64,000 bases of DNA from Chloroflexota bacterium (GCA_020161265.1 JAIUOC010000007.1:1-64000), one strand, 5' to 3'; numbered from the stretch's first letter, positions 7,742-19,098 are shown. Notes: generated by a model from the sequence alone, not told the origin. Numbers and translations: made by a program.

Positions 7742-10700
7742 TTAGCGAATACCAATACTAGTCTGGCGTAAATCGGGCGCGGGCAATAAACCCGTTCGAA
7801 TACACCGCTTAAGATAGCCAAAGAAGCGCTCGCGATCGATCACAGGCACGGCAATACCATGCGCTGCCAACGTTTGCAGCAAGCGTTTGTTTTCAATCGT
7901 ACCAATTGTGCTGGGCAGTTCCCCGCCATCAGCCTGGCGCTCAAAGAAGGTCAGGGTTGCCTGACTCATCGCATCGTCGGCGTTACGCAACGCTTGATAC
8001 CATTGCTCAACTCTGCACAATTGCACGCCATAGCCATAATCACCAACCCAGCCCAAAAGTTGGGCAAAGCTGATTGGCTCGCTGGGCGCAAGGTTATACA
8101 CGCGCACCCCGCGATGATTACGGCTAAATTGCACGATTGTCTGTGCAGCAAAATCAACTGGATTCCAGATTTCCTCGACAGGCAGGCTGGGCAATAAGCC
8201 ACGCGGCACACCTGCTTGGACAATCCGCCAGAATAAATCATCTTGATTGACAAAATTGCTTTGATTGGGGCCAACCACCCGCCCTAAACGATAGACGGCG
8301 ACGGGCAAACCACGGGTAGCCGCTTGTTCGAGCAAGCGTTCGGCGACCCATTTGCTTTGGCTATAACCATCGCGTAGCCCAGCATGCGCCGCCACAAAAT
8401 CTTCGGGCACGCGATGCATCACGCTTTGCGGTGGCGAAACTGCCAAGGTTGAAACGTAATGCACAGGTGTGCAACGTACCGCTGCCAAACGTAAAATTTC
8501 GCTGGTAGCGTTGACGTTGACCGCCCGCAAACTGCTATATTCACGAACCACACTGACCATCGCCGCATTGTGATAAATCAAATCGCAGCGTTCGATCAAG
8601 CTTTGCCATTGCTGACCGTCAAGCCCAAATTGGGGCTGAGCCAAATCACCCTGCCAAGCTTCAACCCGCTCGGCAAGCTGCTCGGTTGGCAATTCGTAGT
8701 GGTGCAAACTTGCTTGCAACCGCTCAAAGGCTGCTGCATTCGAGCCAGCTCGCACCACACAAATCACGTTGGTGGTGGTTGTATTGAGCAATTCGGCCAA
8801 CAGATGCGCCCCGACAAAGCCAGTTGCCCCAGTCAATAGTACGGTTTGGATTGGCCGTGGCTGGGCATTGAGTTGTTTGGGCACAATCTGCTCAGACAAA
8901 TTGGCATCGCTCAAAAATTGTGGCGCGGCCTCAGAAGTCTGCTCAAATTCAGGGTCGAGCGCTTGGCTCAAGCTCGCAATCGTGGGATAGCGGAAGATAA
9001 AGGCAGCGGTTACTTCGCGGCCCAAGGCCATACCCAAACGATTAGCAACCTGAATCGTTTGCAGCGATTGACCACCCAAGGCGAAGAAATCGGCTTCGTC
9101 GTTGAATTCAGTTTGGCCCAAAACTTCGGCCCAAACTTGGCGAATTAATGCTGGCGTATCGTTGGTCGCAGCATTCACCATCACTGGTGCTGGCGCTAAG
9201 GCCGCTACAGCCTTGCGATCGATCTTGCCTGCACTATTGCGCGGCAAACGTTCAACAATCGTGATCGCCGCCGGAATTACCGCCGCTGGCAGATGTTGGC
9301 TGGCGTGATTGCGCAATTCAGTCACGCTCAAATTGGCATCGCTGACAACAACCGCTGCAAACAAGCGCTTACTCGCATTGCCAAGCTGCTGACCAATCAC
9401 TGCTACTTCGCGCACCGCCGTATGCCGCAAAAAGACCGATTCAATTTCGGCAGGCGTGACGCGCTGGCCGCTAATTTTGAATTCATCGTCGCTGCGACCT
9501 ACAAACTGCAACTGACCATCAAGCAAACGCACCCGATCGCCAGTGCGATAGCCACGAGGCGCATTCAGCAATTGGCTAAGTTGACCAAAATTCAGCGCAT
9601 CCAAATCGGGGCGTTGATAATAACCTGTTGCCAAGCCATTGCCCAGCAGATACAAATCGCCAACATCGCCTGCAAAAATTGGCTGCTGGTCGCTGCCCAA
9701 AATGGCTGCTTGCACCCCTACCAATGGCCGACCAATCGTAATTGGTTGATCGGGGTTACTCAATTCGGCCACGGTTGCCACCACGGTCGCCTCGGTTGGG
9801 CCATAGGTGTTGAATAAACGCACATTCGGCGCAACCACGTTCAACCAGCCACGAACCCGCTCTGGCAGAGCCGCCTCGCCACCAATAATTACCACCCGCA
9901 AGCATTCGGGCAACTGCACCGCGCCTTGAGCCACGCTATCGGCTAATTCATGCCAAAAGGCGGTTGGCAAATCGAGCACACTAATCGCATGCGCTTGGCA
10001 AGCCGCTACAAAGCGCTGTAACGATTCGAGCATGGCATCGTTGCGCAACACCAAGGTCGCACCTTGACAGAGCGTCATAAAAATTTCTTCAACGCTAGCA
10101 TCAAAAGCCAATGGGGCAAATTGCAATACCCGATCAGCTGCGCCGATTGCGTAACGCTCAGCCGCTGCCTGCACAAAACCCGCCAAAGCCTGATGGCTAA
10201 TCACCACACCTTTTGGCTCGCCAGTCGAGCCAGAGGTATACATGATGTAGGCTGGTTGGGCCAAATCGACTCGGGCCTCGAACCATGCATTGGCCTTGCT
10301 CAACTGCGCGACCAACAACAAATTGGGCAGATCAAAAGCTTGCTGCGCCAAAACTAGCACTGGTTGAGCTTGCGCCACAACACCCGCCAAGCGGCTTTGC
10401 GGCCATTGCGGGTCGAGTGGTAGATAGGCCGCACCACAACAAAGCGTCGCTAAGATCGCCACAATCGCCTCGCGGCTACGCGGCAAGGCCACCCCAACCA
10501 CGCTGCCAGCAGCTACCCCACGCTGCACCAATTGGCCCGCCCAAGCATGGACGTGGCTCGCCAACTCGGCATAGCTCAGTTGCTCAGTGTCGGTAACCAA
10601 AGCCAAGGCGTGTGGCTGTTGTTTGGCATTCTCCAAAATTTGCTCGATCACGCTGGTCAGCGGCAAGCGCAACTCGCCACCATCAAGCACAAGCGGCGCT

Positions 10701-11983
10701 GGCAAAACCTGCTGCTCAGCCACAGGTATGCTTGGATTGTCCAGCCAATCATTTAATAGTTGTTGAATTGCTGCAAAATGATATTCAAGCGCGGCTTGGC
10801 TGTAGCAAGCCGGATTGGCCTCAAGCGTCAAATACAGTTGGTTGCCACGCAAAATCACGTTGAAGGCCAAATCCTCGACTGGGCCAGCAGTGAGCGTGGT
10901 ACTCTGGGCTTGGCAATCACCGAAATTCAGCGGATGATCGAAGGGCATAATATTGACGACAGGCCCGAATAAACGCCGCCCAGCGCCAACAAAGCCCAAA
11001 TCGCGGCGCAACTGCTCATAGCGATAACGGCCATGCTTGCGGAAGGCATTGCGTTCGGCTGCTACTACCGCAGTCAATTGGACTAAATCATGCTCGGTAG
11101 CAACCTTGAGGCAGAGCGGCACAATATTCATGGCCATACACGGCACACGCAACGCCACCGAACCCAAACGGCTCATCAAGGGCATACCCAAAACTACGCT
11201 CTCGCTGTTATTCCAGCGGGCGAGATAGGTCGCCACCACCGCCATCAAGGCATCGGGCCATGTGCTACGGCTGGGCTTGGCGATTGCTGTTAATCGCTCG
11301 ATCAAGTCACTAGCTAAAGCAGTGCTCAAGCGCATGCTACGCGGCTGCGATAGGGCGGTTTGCTGAGTTAAACTCACCACTTGCGGATTATCAGCAAAGC
11401 GATTGACCCAAAATTCGCGATCAAGGCTGGCCTGAATTGAGGCTTGATAGGCGTGATCTTCAGCAATTACTGGGGCCAATTCGCCAAAGCTTGGGCTGAG
11501 CGAGGCCTTGGTTTGCAATGCTGAGTAGATTTCGGCGACACGCTTGGTGAGCAAAGCAAAACTATAGCCATCTAAGGCAATGTGATGCGCCCGCAAATAC
11601 CACCACACCTGATCATCGGCAAGTTGCAAAATCGCCGTGTTGAACAGCGGGCCGGTTGCCAGATCGACCACATTGCCCAAATCGTGCTGCATCCAAGCCA
11701 AAGCTCGCGCTTCAGCATCAGGAAGATCGCGCAAATCATGCACGGTCAAGTTAATTGGCTGTGGTTCAACCAGCGCATACGGCTGATCATGCTCAAGCCC
11801 GAAACGCAAATGCAGGGTTGCGGCTTCAGCAAAGGCCTGCTCAATCGCAGCGGTCAAATTAGCAAGCTCAACTGCACCGCGCAGCGCCACATATTCGGCT
11901 GTGTTATACAGCGGACTACTCGGATCGAGCTGTTGACCCAGCCAAATGCCATGTTGTGCCGCCGATAGCGCCAGCTTAGCCAT
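7742..11983 (-). CDS. NRPS: condensation, adenylation, carrier, thioester reductase
   Basis: A 1413-residue nonribosomal peptide synthetase. A condensation domain (about 3-430) carries HHIALDG at about 133. An adenylation domain (about 450-920) has [14 protein letters not shown] and [12 protein letters not shown] carrier domain (about 935-1005) has LGGQSLQ with the phosphopantetheine serine near 971. A terminal reductase (about 1040-1413) has [14 protein letters not shown] for NAD(P) binding and YSQSK as the active site. This order is that of MxcG in myxochelin synthesis: dihydroxybenzoyl groups are joined to an amino acid and the product is released as aldehyde or alcohol. The adenylation pocket reads DAEDIGTVV(K), acidic and compatible with lysine. 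The ATG at 11983 has GGAG seven bases upstream and overlaps entB by eight bases. Confidence 0.93.
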   Translation of the reverse strand: MAKLALSAAQHGIWLGQQLDPSSPLYNTAEYVALRGAVELANLTAAIEQAFAEAATLHLRFGLEHDQPYALVEPQPINLTVHDLRDLPDAEARALAWMQHDLGNVVDLATGPLFNTAILQLADDQVWWYLRAHHIALDGYSFALLTKRVAEIYSALQTKASLSPSFGELAPVIAEDHAYQASIQASLDREFWVNRFADNPQVVSLTQQTALSQPRSMRLSTALASDLIERLTAIAKPSRSTWPDALMAVVATYLARWNNSESVVLGMPLMSRLGSVALRVPCMAMNIVPLCLKVATEHDLVQLTAVVAAERNAFRKHGRYRYEQLRRDLGFVGAGRRLFGPVVNIMPFDHPLNFGDCQAQSTTLTAGPVEDLAFNVILRGNQLYLTLEANPACYSQAALEYHFAAIQQLLNDWLDNPSIPVAEQQVLPAPLVLDGGELRLPLTSVIEQILENAKQQPHALALVTDTEQLSYAELASHVHAWAGQLVQRGVAAGSVVGVALPRSREAIVAILATLCCGAAYLPLDPQWPQSRLAGVVAQAQPVLVLAQQAFDLPNLLLVAQLSKANAWFEARVDLAQPAYIMYTSGSTGEPKGVVISHQALAGFVQAAAERYAIGAADRVLQFAPLAFDASVEEIFMTLCQGATLVLRNDAMLESLQRFVAACQAHAISVLDLPTAFWHELADSVAQGAVQLPECLRVVIIGGEAALPERVRGWLNVVAPNVRLFNTYGPTEATVVATVAELSNPDQPITIGRPLVGVQAAILGSDQQPIFAGDVGDLYLLGNGLATGYYQRPDLDALNFGQLSQLLNAPRGYRTGDRVRLLDGQLQFVGRSDDEFKISGQRVTPAEIESVFLRHTAVREVAVIGQQLGNASKRLFAAVVVSDANLSVTELRNHASQHLPAAVIPAAITIVERLPRNSAGKIDRKAVAALAPAPVMVNAATNDTPALIRQVWAEVLGQTEFNDEADFFALGGQSLQTIQVANRLGMALGREVTAAFIFRYPTIASLSQALDPEFEQTSEAAPQFLSDANLSEQIVPKQLNAQPRPIQTVLLTGATGFVGAHLLAELLNTTTTNVICVVRAGSNAAAFERLQASLHHYELPTEQLAERVEAWQGDLAQPQFGLDGQQWQSLIERCDLIYHNAAMVSVVREYSSLRAVNVNATSEILRLAAVRCTPVHYVSTLAVSPPQSVMHRVPEDFVAAHAGLRDGYSQSKWVAERLLEQAATRGLPVAVYRLGRVVGPNQSNFVNQDDLFWRIVQAGVPRGLLPSLPVEEIWNPVDFAAQTIVQFSRNHRGVRVYNLAPSEPISFAQLLGWVGDYGYGVQLCRVEQWYQALRNADDAMSQATLTFFERQADGGELPSTIGTIENKRLLQTLAAHGIAVPVIDRERFFGYLKRCIRTGLLPAPDLRQTSIGIR

Positions 11984-12833
11984 GAGTTTGCTCCAAATTT
12001 TGGGCGGCAAAACGGCGTTGCCACCATTCGGCTAAAGTTGGGGTTTCGGCCAATTCAGCAAAACCAACTTCACAGCCTGCTGCCCGCCAGCGCTCGGCCA
12101 AGGTCATCAAGCGCACTGAATCCAAGCCCCAATCGAGCAAATTATCATCAGCGCCGATGCTTTCAACATCATCAAGCAAATCGTGCAACTCGCTGCGTAA
12201 TTGGTTGTAGCCCAATTCGCGTACCAATTGTTCGGTCGTGGTGACCACAGCACAACGGCCAGCGGCATAGTGCAAAGCCATGCGATGCTCGTCAAGCGTA
12301 AAATCGGCGACAGCATCGGCCACAAAAAATGGCTGAATATCTTGCATAAAGGCATCGCAGGCGGTCAACAAACAGCCGAGATGGGCATAAACTCCACACA
12401 CAATTAATTGATCGCGGCCTGCTTCACGCAACAATTCGCGCAACGGCGTGCGTTGAAACGCGCTATAACGCCATTTGGTAATTACCTGATCGCCAGCCTG
12501 CGGTGCAAGCGGCGCGACAATCTCCGGTGGCGTGCCAGTGCTCAAGCCTTTGCCCCAAAATGTGCTCAACAAGCCGCGATCTTCGGGCGCTTGGTCGCCT
12601 GGTTGGGCCGAATAAAACACCGGAATGCCCAGGGCATGCGCGTGACCGCGCAAGCTGGCAATCGAACGCAACACGCTGCTAATTGGCTCCTCGCCAGCAG
12701 GAAAAGCATCGATAAAATAATTTTGCAAATCGTGAATCAACAACGCTGCCCGCTGTGGCTCAGCCGCCCAAGTGGCGCGGTTAGTTGGTAATTCAGTTGG
12801 AATTGCATAAGCCGCAATTGATGGTAAGGCCAT
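11976..12833 (-). CDS. entB: Isochorismatase with aryl carrier domain (EntB/MxcF)
   Basis: A 285-residue bifunctional protein, the same length as E. coli EntB. The isochorismatase part (1-210) hydrolyses isochorismate; visible landmarks are LLIHDLQNYF with the catalytic Asp, TKWRYSAF with the Lys, and VCGVYAHLGCLLTACDAF. The C-terminal aryl carrier domain has DNLLDWGLDSVRLM, whose serine takes phosphopantetheine and then dihydroxybenzoate from EntE. It delivers the aryl group to the NRPS condensation domain. AAGGA precedes the ATG. Confidence 0.94.
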   Translation of the reverse strand: MALPSIAAYAIPTELPTNRATWAAEPQRAALLIHDLQNYFIDAFPAGEEPISSVLRSIASLRGHAHALGIPVFYSAQPGDQAPEDRGLLSTFWGKGLSTGTPPEIVAPLAPQAGDQVITKWRYSAFQRTPLRELLREAGRDQLIVCGVYAHLGCLLTACDAFMQDIQPFFVADAVADFTLDEHRMALHYAAGRCAVVTTTEQLVRELGYNQLRSELHDLLDDVESIGADDNLLDWGLDSVRLMTLAERWRAAGCEVGFAELAETPTLAEWWQRRFAAQNLEQTHG

Positions 12834-12844
12834 AATCTATCCTT

Positions 12845-14473
12845 CTAGGCTGGCACACGACCAGCACTTAATTGCTCACGTAACAGCCGTTTGTTGATCT
12901 TGCCAACCCCAGTTTTGGGCAAACTCTCCACGATTTCGACCCGATCTGGCAATTTGTATTCGGCAAGCCCCCGGCTGCGCAAAAATTGCACCACCTCGCG
13001 GCGGTTGATAGTCACGCCGTTGCTGACAATCACCGCACAAGTGCGCTCGCCCAAAAATCGGTCGGGCAAGCCCACCAGCGCCACATCGTGAATCGCTGGG
13101 TGATTGAGCAGATGTTGCTCGATTTCTTCGGCAGCAACTTTTTCGCCACCACGATTGATTTGATCTTTGGCACGGCCTTCGACTGAAACATAGCCAGCGG
13201 CGTTCAAGCGGGCCAAATCGCCAGTACGATAAAAACCGTCGCTGGTAAAAGCGCGTTGATTATGTTCAGCAGCGCGATAATAGCCGCGAATCGTGTAGGG
13301 GCCACGGGTAATCAGGTGGCCAAGCTCACCCAGCGGCAAATCATTATCTTCATCATCGACAATTCGCACCTCATCTAAAGGCGAAATTGGGCGGCCTTGG
13401 GTATGGCAAATCAGCTCAGTCGGATCATCAAGCCGCGTGTAATTAACCAAGCCCTCAGCCATACCATAGACTTGTTGCAATTGGCAACCAAGCTCTGGAT
13501 GCACGCGGCGAGCGGTATCAGCACCAAAGGGCGCACCACCAACCAAAATTTGCTTAAGGCTGGATAATTCGGCCTTGCGATTCGCCGCAGCATCGAGCCA
13601 CAGCAATGCTAGCGGCGGAACCATACCAGTAATCGTTACGCCTTCGCGAGCAATCAAGGGAAAAGCCACATCGGGGCTAGGTTGCGGCGCAAGCACCACC
13701 GTGCCGCCCGCCACCAACGTTCCCAAGGTTCCAGGCGAACTCATCGGAAAGTTATGAGCCATCGGCAAGACGCACAAATAGACGCTGCTGGCATCCAACT
13801 CGCAGATTTCAGCACTAGCTCGCACCGAATACAAATAATCATCGTGGGTGCGGGCAATCAATTTGGGCACGCCCGTGCTGCCGCCCGAAAGCTGGAACAA
13901 AGCCACTTCGGCGGGGTCAAGCGTTGGAAATTCGCTTGGCTCGGCATCGACATCAGCCAAAGCAGTAAACGACCCAGCCTCGCCAACCACCAATACATGT
14001 TCCAAGGTTGGCGCAACCGCTTTGACCTCAGCTGCCAAATTGCGATAATCGAAACTGCCAATTTTATCGGCAATCACATAGGCCACCGCTTCGCTATGCT
14101 GGCAAAAATAGCCAATTTCAGCCAAACGATGGGCTGGCAACGCCATCAACGGAATTGCGCCAACCCGAAAGAGCGCAAAACAGACCACAAACCATTCGGC
14201 GCAATTGGGCAATTGCACCACCACCCGTTGTTTTGGTTGGATGCCAAGCTGTTGCAAGCCTGCTGCCAAGCGATCAACTCGTTGATCCAGCTCGCGGTAG
14301 CTCCAACGGCGTTCGCCACATACCACAGCGGTAGCCTCACCCGAGCGTTGCGCCCACTCGCGTAGCGCTTCGCCAAAGGTCTGATCAACCCAATAGCCAG
14401 CGTTGCGATAGCGTTCGGCAAACTCGGCGGGCCAAGCAGTTGTGCCCTCAAGGCCAAGCGTCAGCTCAGCCAT
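12845..14473 (-). CDS. entE: 2,3-dihydroxybenzoate-AMP ligase (EntE/MxcE)
   Basis: A 542-residue stand-alone adenylating enzyme that activates 2,3-dihydroxybenzoate with ATP and loads it on the EntB carrier. The ANL motifs are present: [52 protein letters not shown], and the C-terminal [12 protein letters not shown] with the catalytic Lys. The [12 protein letters not shown] segment is typical of aryl-specific members. Its ATG overlaps the entC stop (TAATG), with GAGGTGG upstream, so translation is coupled. Confidence 0.94.
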   Translation of the reverse strand: MAELTLGLEGTTAWPAEFAERYRNAGYWVDQTFGEALREWAQRSGEATAVVCGERRWSYRELDQRVDRLAAGLQQLGIQPKQRVVVQLPNCAEWFVVCFALFRVGAIPLMALPAHRLAEIGYFCQHSEAVAYVIADKIGSFDYRNLAAEVKAVAPTLEHVLVVGEAGSFTALADVDAEPSEFPTLDPAEVALFQLSGGSTGVPKLIARTHDDYLYSVRASAEICELDASSVYLCVLPMAHNFPMSSPGTLGTLVAGGTVVLAPQPSPDVAFPLIAREGVTITGMVPPLALLWLDAAANRKAELSSLKQILVGGAPFGADTARRVHPELGCQLQQVYGMAEGLVNYTRLDDPTELICHTQGRPISPLDEVRIVDDEDNDLPLGELGHLITRGPYTIRGYYRAAEHNQRAFTSDGFYRTGDLARLNAAGYVSVEGRAKDQINRGGEKVAAEEIEQHLLNHPAIHDVALVGLPDRFLGERTCAVIVSNGVTINRREVVQFLRSRGLAEYKLPDRVEIVESLPKTGVGKINKRLLREQLSAGRVPA

Positions 14474-15660
14474 TAGGCCACCTCGCCTTCGCTATCGATG
14501 CCCATCGCCAACAACATCGTGCGGAATTTTGCCCCAGTTTCGGCCAATTCAGCTTCAGGAGTTGAGCCAAGCACCACCCCAGCGCCAGCAAATAAACGCA
14601 ACGATTGATCAACAACTTCGGCACAACGAATCGTGACAATCCATTCGCCATCGCCTTGGGCGTTGCACCAACCAACCATACCCGTGAAAAAGCCCCGATC
14701 AAACGGCTCGATTTCGCGGATGGCGGCACGGGCGACCTCGGTAGGCGTACCACAGACCGCCGGAGTTGGGTGCAAGGCCAATGCCAAGCCCAAAGACGAA
14801 GGTGCATCAGGATTTAATTCACCAACCAAGGTTGTCGAGAGATGCCACATCGTCGCGGTGGAAATGACGGTTGGTTGCGGCACTTCGAGGCTCAGACAGA
14901 ATGGCGCTAAGGCCGCCGCAACCGCCTCGATCACAACCTTATGTTCATGCAAATCTTTGGGCGATTCGAGCAAGCCTGCTGCCCGCCGCGCATCTTCTTC
15001 AGGGTCACTGCTGCGGGGAATCGAGCCAGCTAAGGGATTGGCGATCACTTGGTTACCATTACGTGCCAGTAACAACTCAGGGCTAGCCCCAACCAAAGCA
15101 CGGCGAGTTGGCAACGGCACAGCAAAGGTATAGCCAGTTTTGTTATTACGCGCCAAATTGGCCAAAATCAAATTCACATCAAGCGGTGCTTCAGCAGTCA
15201 ATTGCAATGCGCGTGAGAGCACAACTTTTTGCAAATCGCCAGCCTGCATTTTGGCTAAGGCTTGCGCCACACCCTGTTTGTAGTGTTCGGGCGCTGGCAT
15301 TGGTTCGATGCTGCAATGTGGCAAACGTTGATTATGCCAATAGGGTTGGGCTTCGGCGTGCAATGGGCCAGCCCAAACTACCCGCGAAGGTAGTGCCAAA
15401 TAGGCCGCCGCATCAGGAGCAAAAGGCAATGCGCCCACCACCACCGGATTAACCTCACCACCACGTTCAGCCCGTTGCAGTGCCTCGTTGACTCGTTGCT
15501 CAAGCTCAGGTAAGGCGGTTTGGCTGATCAAATCAACATAGCTTAATTGCCCTAACAAGGTATGGTTGGGCGATGCAAAGAAAAAGGCCGATTCTGCTTG
15601 ATAGTTGTCTAGCAATTGCCACGCCGATTCGCGTAGCCGTTCTTGTTCAAAACTGCTCAT
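14473..15660 (-). CDS. entC: Isochorismate synthase (EntC/MxcD)
   Basis: A 395-residue chorismate-binding enzyme converting chorismate to isochorismate, the first committed step to 2,3-dihydroxybenzoate. Landmarks include [31 protein letters not shown], the conserved [10 protein letters not shown] region, [13 protein letters not shown] and [16 protein letters not shown]. The length matches EntC/DhbC rather than longer menaquinone MenF. I chose the ATG at 15660, with AAGGA eight bases upstream; the ATG nine bases earlier directly abuts that site. It follows the DAHP synthase gene in the operon. Confidence 0.93.
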   Translation of the reverse strand: MSSFEQERLRESAWQLLDNYQAESAFFFASPNHTLLGQLSYVDLISQTALPELEQRVNEALQRAERGGEVNPVVVGALPFAPDAAAYLALPSRVVWAGPLHAEAQPYWHNQRLPHCSIEPMPAPEHYKQGVAQALAKMQAGDLQKVVLSRALQLTAEAPLDVNLILANLARNNKTGYTFAVPLPTRRALVGASPELLLARNGNQVIANPLAGSIPRSSDPEEDARRAAGLLESPKDLHEHKVVIEAVAAALAPFCLSLEVPQPTVISTATMWHLSTTLVGELNPDAPSSLGLALALHPTPAVCGTPTEVARAAIREIEPFDRGFFTGMVGWCNAQGDGEWIVTIRCAEVVDQSLRLFAGAGVVLGSTPEAELAETGAKFRTMLLAMGIDSEGEVA

Positions 15661-15697
15661 GATCGTCATCCTTAATTGCCTGCTACACAGCCTTGGC

Positions 15698-16555
15698 TTA
15701 GTTCAAACCCACTTCCCGCGCAACTGGCTGGGCGTATTGTTGATTGATTTTTTCCATCAAATCAGCAAAATGTTCGTGGTTCAACGATTGTGGGCCATCG
15801 GAGCTAGCATGATCAGGATCATGGTGGACTTCGATCATCAAGCCATCGCCACCAACCGCCAAGCCAGCCAAGGCCAAAGGCGCAACCAAGTACCATTTGC
15901 CAGTGCCATGGCTGGGATCAACGATCACAGGCAGATGGCTGCGATGTTTGGCCATGGCCACAGCATTCAAATCGAGCGTGTTGCGGGTAGCATTTTCAAA
16001 GGTGCGAATGCCACGCTCACACAAAATCACGTTGGGATTGCCGGTGGCTAACACATATTCGGCGGCCAATAGCCATTCTTCAATCGTGCCAGCTGGGCCA
16101 CGTTTGACCATAACTGGGCGGCCAGTGCGACCAGCAGCTTCGAGCAAGGCAAAATTTTGCATATTGCGTGCGCCAATTTGAATCACATCGGTGTATTCAG
16201 CCACCAAATCTAAATCGGCGGTATTGAGCGCTTCGGTAATAATTGGCAAGCCAGTTTCGGCGCGAGCTTTAGCCAAAATCTTCAAGCCTGCTTCGCCCAA
16301 GCCACGGAAGGCATAGGGTGATGTGCGTGGTTTGAAAGCCCCGCCGCGCAGCATATGTGCTCCGGCTTCGGCCACTGCATAGGCCGTGTTGAGCAATTGG
16401 CTTTCTGATTCAACTGAGCATGGGCCAGCCATCACGACTGGTTGGCCGCCGCCAATTTTGACCGAGCCAAGATCCACAATTGTGGCTTGGTGGGCATCGG
16501 TACGAGCAGCAAGTCGATACGGCGCGGGCTTGGTCGATGCGTTTGCATTGCTCAT
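15698..16555 (-). CDS. DAHP synthase, type I beta (AroG/KdsA fold)
   Basis: A 285-residue 3-deoxy-D-arabino-heptulosonate-7-phosphate synthase, the entry enzyme of the shikimate pathway. [50 protein letters not shown] and DPSHGTGK are all present. It lacks the long N-terminal ACT or chorismate-mutase domain, having only a 40-residue leader, so it may escape allosteric control. A dedicated copy in a siderophore operon would raise chorismate supply; the Stigmatella myxochelin locus carries a similar gene. The ATG at 16555 with AAGGA upstream replaces a longer frame that overlaps entA. Confidence 0.92.
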   Translation of the reverse strand: MSNANASTKPAPYRLAARTDAHQATIVDLGSVKIGGGQPVVMAGPCSVESESQLLNTAYAVAEAGAHMLRGGAFKPRTSPYAFRGLGEAGLKILAKARAETGLPIITEALNTADLDLVAEYTDVIQIGARNMQNFALLEAAGRTGRPVMVKRGPAGTIEEWLLAAEYVLATGNPNVILCERGIRTFENATRNTLDLNAVAMAKHRSHLPVIVDPSHGTGKWYLVAPLALAGLAVGGDGLMIEVHHDPDHASSDGPQSLNHEHFADLMEKINQQYAQPVAREVGLN

Positions 16556-16574
16556 GAGCGAGAAATCCTTGTAT

Positions 16575-17369
16575 CTAAGCACCCAGCGTTGCGCCGCCAT
16601 CAATGCGCAAATCGTGCATTGTAATGTGGCGAGCACGCTCGGAGAGTAAAAAAACAACAGCGTTGGCAATATCGGCAGGCTCGGCAATCCGCCCAAGCGG
16701 AATCCCCAAGCGAAATGTTTCCAATGAGCCAGCAATCACCCGTTGCGGGCCAGTTTCGTCGTGCCACAACGTGCGTTGCATGGCGGTGTCGGTCGAGCCA
16801 GGTGAAACGACATTACAGCGAATCTTATGTTGTGCTAATTCAAGGCCCAAGCACATGGTGAAGGCAGTTGCGGCAGCTTTCGAGGCAGCATAGGCCGCCA
16901 TCTGCATGCGCGGTACGCCAGCGGCATTCGAGCCAACCGTCACGATGCTGCCAGCTTGGCGTGGAACCATGCGCCGAGCAACTGCCCGCGTTAGATTGAA
17001 CACGCCCGTGGCATTCACATCGAGACTGGTTGCCCAATCCTCATCGCTCAACTCAACGACTGGAGCCATACGCAAAATACCAGCAACATTCACCAACAGG
17101 CCAATCGGCCCCGTCTGTTTTTCGATAGCATCAACCAACGTTTCAACCGCTTGGGCCTTACGCACATCGATTGTGTACGTGCTAAGCTGGCCTGCGCTGG
17201 TTTCTAAGCGTTGTTGCAACGCCTGCAAACCAGCCGATTGAACATCAAGCGCCACCACATGTGCACCATGGCGGCATAATTCTTGGGCAACTGCGGCCCC
17301 AATACCTTGAGCAGCACCTGTTACTAGGGCTACTTGGTTTTTCAGTTCGGGGTACTCTGAAAATTGCAC
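16575..17369 (-). CDS. entA: 2,3-dihydro-2,3-dihydroxybenzoate dehydrogenase (EntA/MxcC)
   Basis: A 264-residue short-chain dehydrogenase that oxidises the isochorismatase product to 2,3-dihydroxybenzoate. [13 protein letters not shown] binds NAD, NVAGILR and YAASKAAA supply the catalytic Asn, Tyr and Lys, and the end has [16 protein letters not shown] enzymes are hard to assign alone; the placement at the head of an ent operon gives the specific call. The start is GTG at 17369 with GGGAG five bases upstream. Confidence 0.9.
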   Translation of the reverse strand: MQFSEYPELKNQVALVTGAAQGIGAAVAQELCRHGAHVVALDVQSAGLQALQQRLETSAGQLSTYTIDVRKAQAVETLVDAIEKQTGPIGLLVNVAGILRMAPVVELSDEDWATSLDVNATGVFNLTRAVARRMVPRQAGSIVTVGSNAAGVPRMQMAAYAASKAAATAFTMCLGLELAQHKIRCNVVSPGSTDTAMQRTLWHDETGPQRVIAGSLETFRLGIPLGRIAEPADIANAVVFLLSERARHITMHDLRIDGGATLGA

Positions 17370-17781
17370 AAACGCTCCCTAACCGATCAGGCTTTGCCTG
17401 CAGTTTGAATGGCAATAACTGATGCTGACAGTTGCTCGTTTTAGCTCAATTGTTCAGCTAAAAACTTGCAAAATCTATCACCAACAAGTTGATTATGTCA
17501 TTAACACAATTTAGTCGGATATAACTGTTTTTATTCAAGGCGCAGTATACGCAACAGGCTCAGATTTGTCAAACGGGCGAGGGATCAGTAGCTAGAGGTC
17601 AGGGATCAGGATTGAGGGTTTAACCCAGAGGGTTGGCGAGCGATGGGCTGAAGGCTATGGGCTAGCGGAACATGGTTTGGTATTTTCAAGGATCTCTCAA
17701 TCCAAAAGCCAATAGCCAACATTCATACAACTGGAGATAGAAAAACTTTGGATTTACAAAGCCTGAGGAGCAGGTTCATAA
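17370..17781. other. Intergenic region with the siderophore operon control region
   Basis: No gene is seen. Immediately upstream of entA lies a 25-bp palindrome (17439-17463) and a Fur-like imperfect palindrome (17488-17505). From about 17575 on it turns into dispersed intergenic repeat sequence, with phrases such as GAGGTCAGGGATCAGGATT and TAACCCAGAGGG. Confidence 0.6.
17439..17463 (-). promoter_or_regulatory. Candidate operator upstream of the siderophore operon
   Basis: The perfect arms TTTTAGCT and AGCTAAAA flank nine bases. It lies 70 bases upstream of the entA GTG start. A second imperfect palindrome, GTTGATTATGTCATTAAC, at 17488-17505 loosely resembles half of a Fur box. Either could carry iron control; no regulator gene is in the locus. 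Confidence 0.4.
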
Positions 17782-19098
17782 TTATCGTTTTTGATAATGT
17801 TTATCAAACTCTTTAATAATTTCAGTACTATAAAATTTTTTATGAGTTCCCTTTTTAGTTATAGAATTGAGATATCGAATGCAGCAATAACGTTCACCAT
17901 GTATTTCCTGATTCTCTAAACTCTTTCGTATATGATGATATCGTTTGTTAGCCTTAAAATCAATATATCTATTAGCAAGAATTTCTTTTAGACGATTAAA
18001 ATCTATTGGGTATTGATTCTTAATTTTTTCATCTTCGTCAACATAAACCTTAACTGCTGTATCTTCTTTATTTGTAGTTATAGTAATATTTGATGTAGAT
18101 GATTTTTTAAACTTAATCTCATATGCCAATGTAATATTATAATTTGATTCATCGCTGTAAGGATTATTTAATTCTTTTTGGTAAATAAAAGATATTAATC
18201 TTTGAAGTTCTTTTTCGCTGGGAAAAAGATGGCTTTGTATTTCTTCCAAGTGAAAAAAAGATAATGGCATTAGAAAGAAATTATAACTTGATAGATCTTC
18301 ATCAAACCATTCAAGGATAATAGAAACAAAATTTTTAAGACTAGCTGTTCCTATTTCTAGGACTTTTTTGGATAAATCAGTATTTTTATTAGTAAAATGG
18401 ATTGCATTATCTCTTAATTCTACTAATATTGTTATATTCTCCAAACAAGATTTATTAATCTTTCCTTGTGAGTTCAATATATTCATAGATTTTATAATGT
18501 CTATTGTCATAATATTACCGGAACGAGTCTGTTTTGGAGAACCATTGGAATCCAAAACTTGAATACTAGAAATCTGATTATTATTATCAGCCATTATTTT
18601 TGATTTTAATAACAACTCCCATGCATTAACTAATAATATTGCAAATGTTTCTTCTCTATATCTAAAATCCGGTTTATTGTATACCTCAATTGCTGATATA
18701 GCTGCAGCCAAAGATTTGGAAAGTAGAGCTTTAGCCCGTCCTCCAACCTTAGTCTTATGAGGGTCAAATCTTTCAATACAACGACACTGAATTCCAGCTT
18801 GGTTCTGATATTGAAATTCTGATGGAGTATTTGGATTAGATTTGAAGATAAAGCCTTTATCCCTAAGCGATCGTACTATACCAGCAGGTTGATCACTCAC
18901 TCGTTTAAGTACAGATACAGGGCATTCTTGCTGATACGTAAGTATCAAAAATGCAAGTGTCTTTTTCGACTGCTTCGAAGGAAAATAACCTAATGTTAAT
19001 AGCTCTGGTGAATATATGGTATCTTCAGGGAATCCAAATGAAATTAAGCATTGGCAAATCGATTCTCTGCGTTCATTAACAATACTATTAGTAGTCAT
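17782..19098 (-). CDS. DUF3644-like protein in an AT-rich insert
   Basis: A 438-residue protein. The middle (about 130-300) matches my memory of DUF3644: FAILLVNAWELLLKSKIM, then a helical segment with ITILVELRDNAIHF and a Glu-rich helix. The N-terminal 100 residues look like a winged-helix unit (TLAFLILTYQQECPVSVLKR). The C-terminal part is lysine- and asparagine-rich. Base composition is strongly AT-rich and codon use is unlike all neighbours, indicating recent acquisition. DUF3644 genes are often found in variable islands; a defence role is inference only. The ATG has AGGA six bases upstream. Confidence 0.6.
   Translation of the reverse strand: MTTNSIVNERRESICQCLISFGFPEDTIYSPELLTLGYFPSKQSKKTLAFLILTYQQECPVSVLKRVSDQPAGIVRSLRDKGFIFKSNPNTPSEFQYQNQAGIQCRCIERFDPHKTKVGGRAKALLSKSLAAAISAIEVYNKPDFRYREETFAILLVNAWELLLKSKIMADNNNQISSIQVLDSNGSPKQTRSGNIMTIDIIKSMNILNSQGKINKSCLENITILVELRDNAIHFTNKNTDLSKKVLEIGTASLKNFVSIILEWFDEDLSSYNFFLMPLSFFHLEEIQSHLFPSEKELQRLISFIYQKELNNPYSDESNYNITLAYEIKFKKSSTSNITITTNKEDTAVKVYVDEDEKIKNQYPIDFNRLKEILANRYIDFKANKRYHHIRKSLENQEIHGERYCCIRYLNSITKKGTHKKFYSTEIIKEFDKHYQKR

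Noticed and set aside
7471..7821. Ala-, Gly- and Asn-rich frames across the binding-protein linker
   Set aside because: These are other-frame readings of the repetitive APAATE linker.
12834..12844. Possible frameshift between entE and entB
   Set aside because: The two are separate intact genes with a normal 11-base gap and a ribosome site for entB.
16556..16735. N-terminal 60-residue extension of DAHP synthase
   Set aside because: It would overlap entA in another frame; the ATG at 16555 has a ribosome site and gives a normal length.
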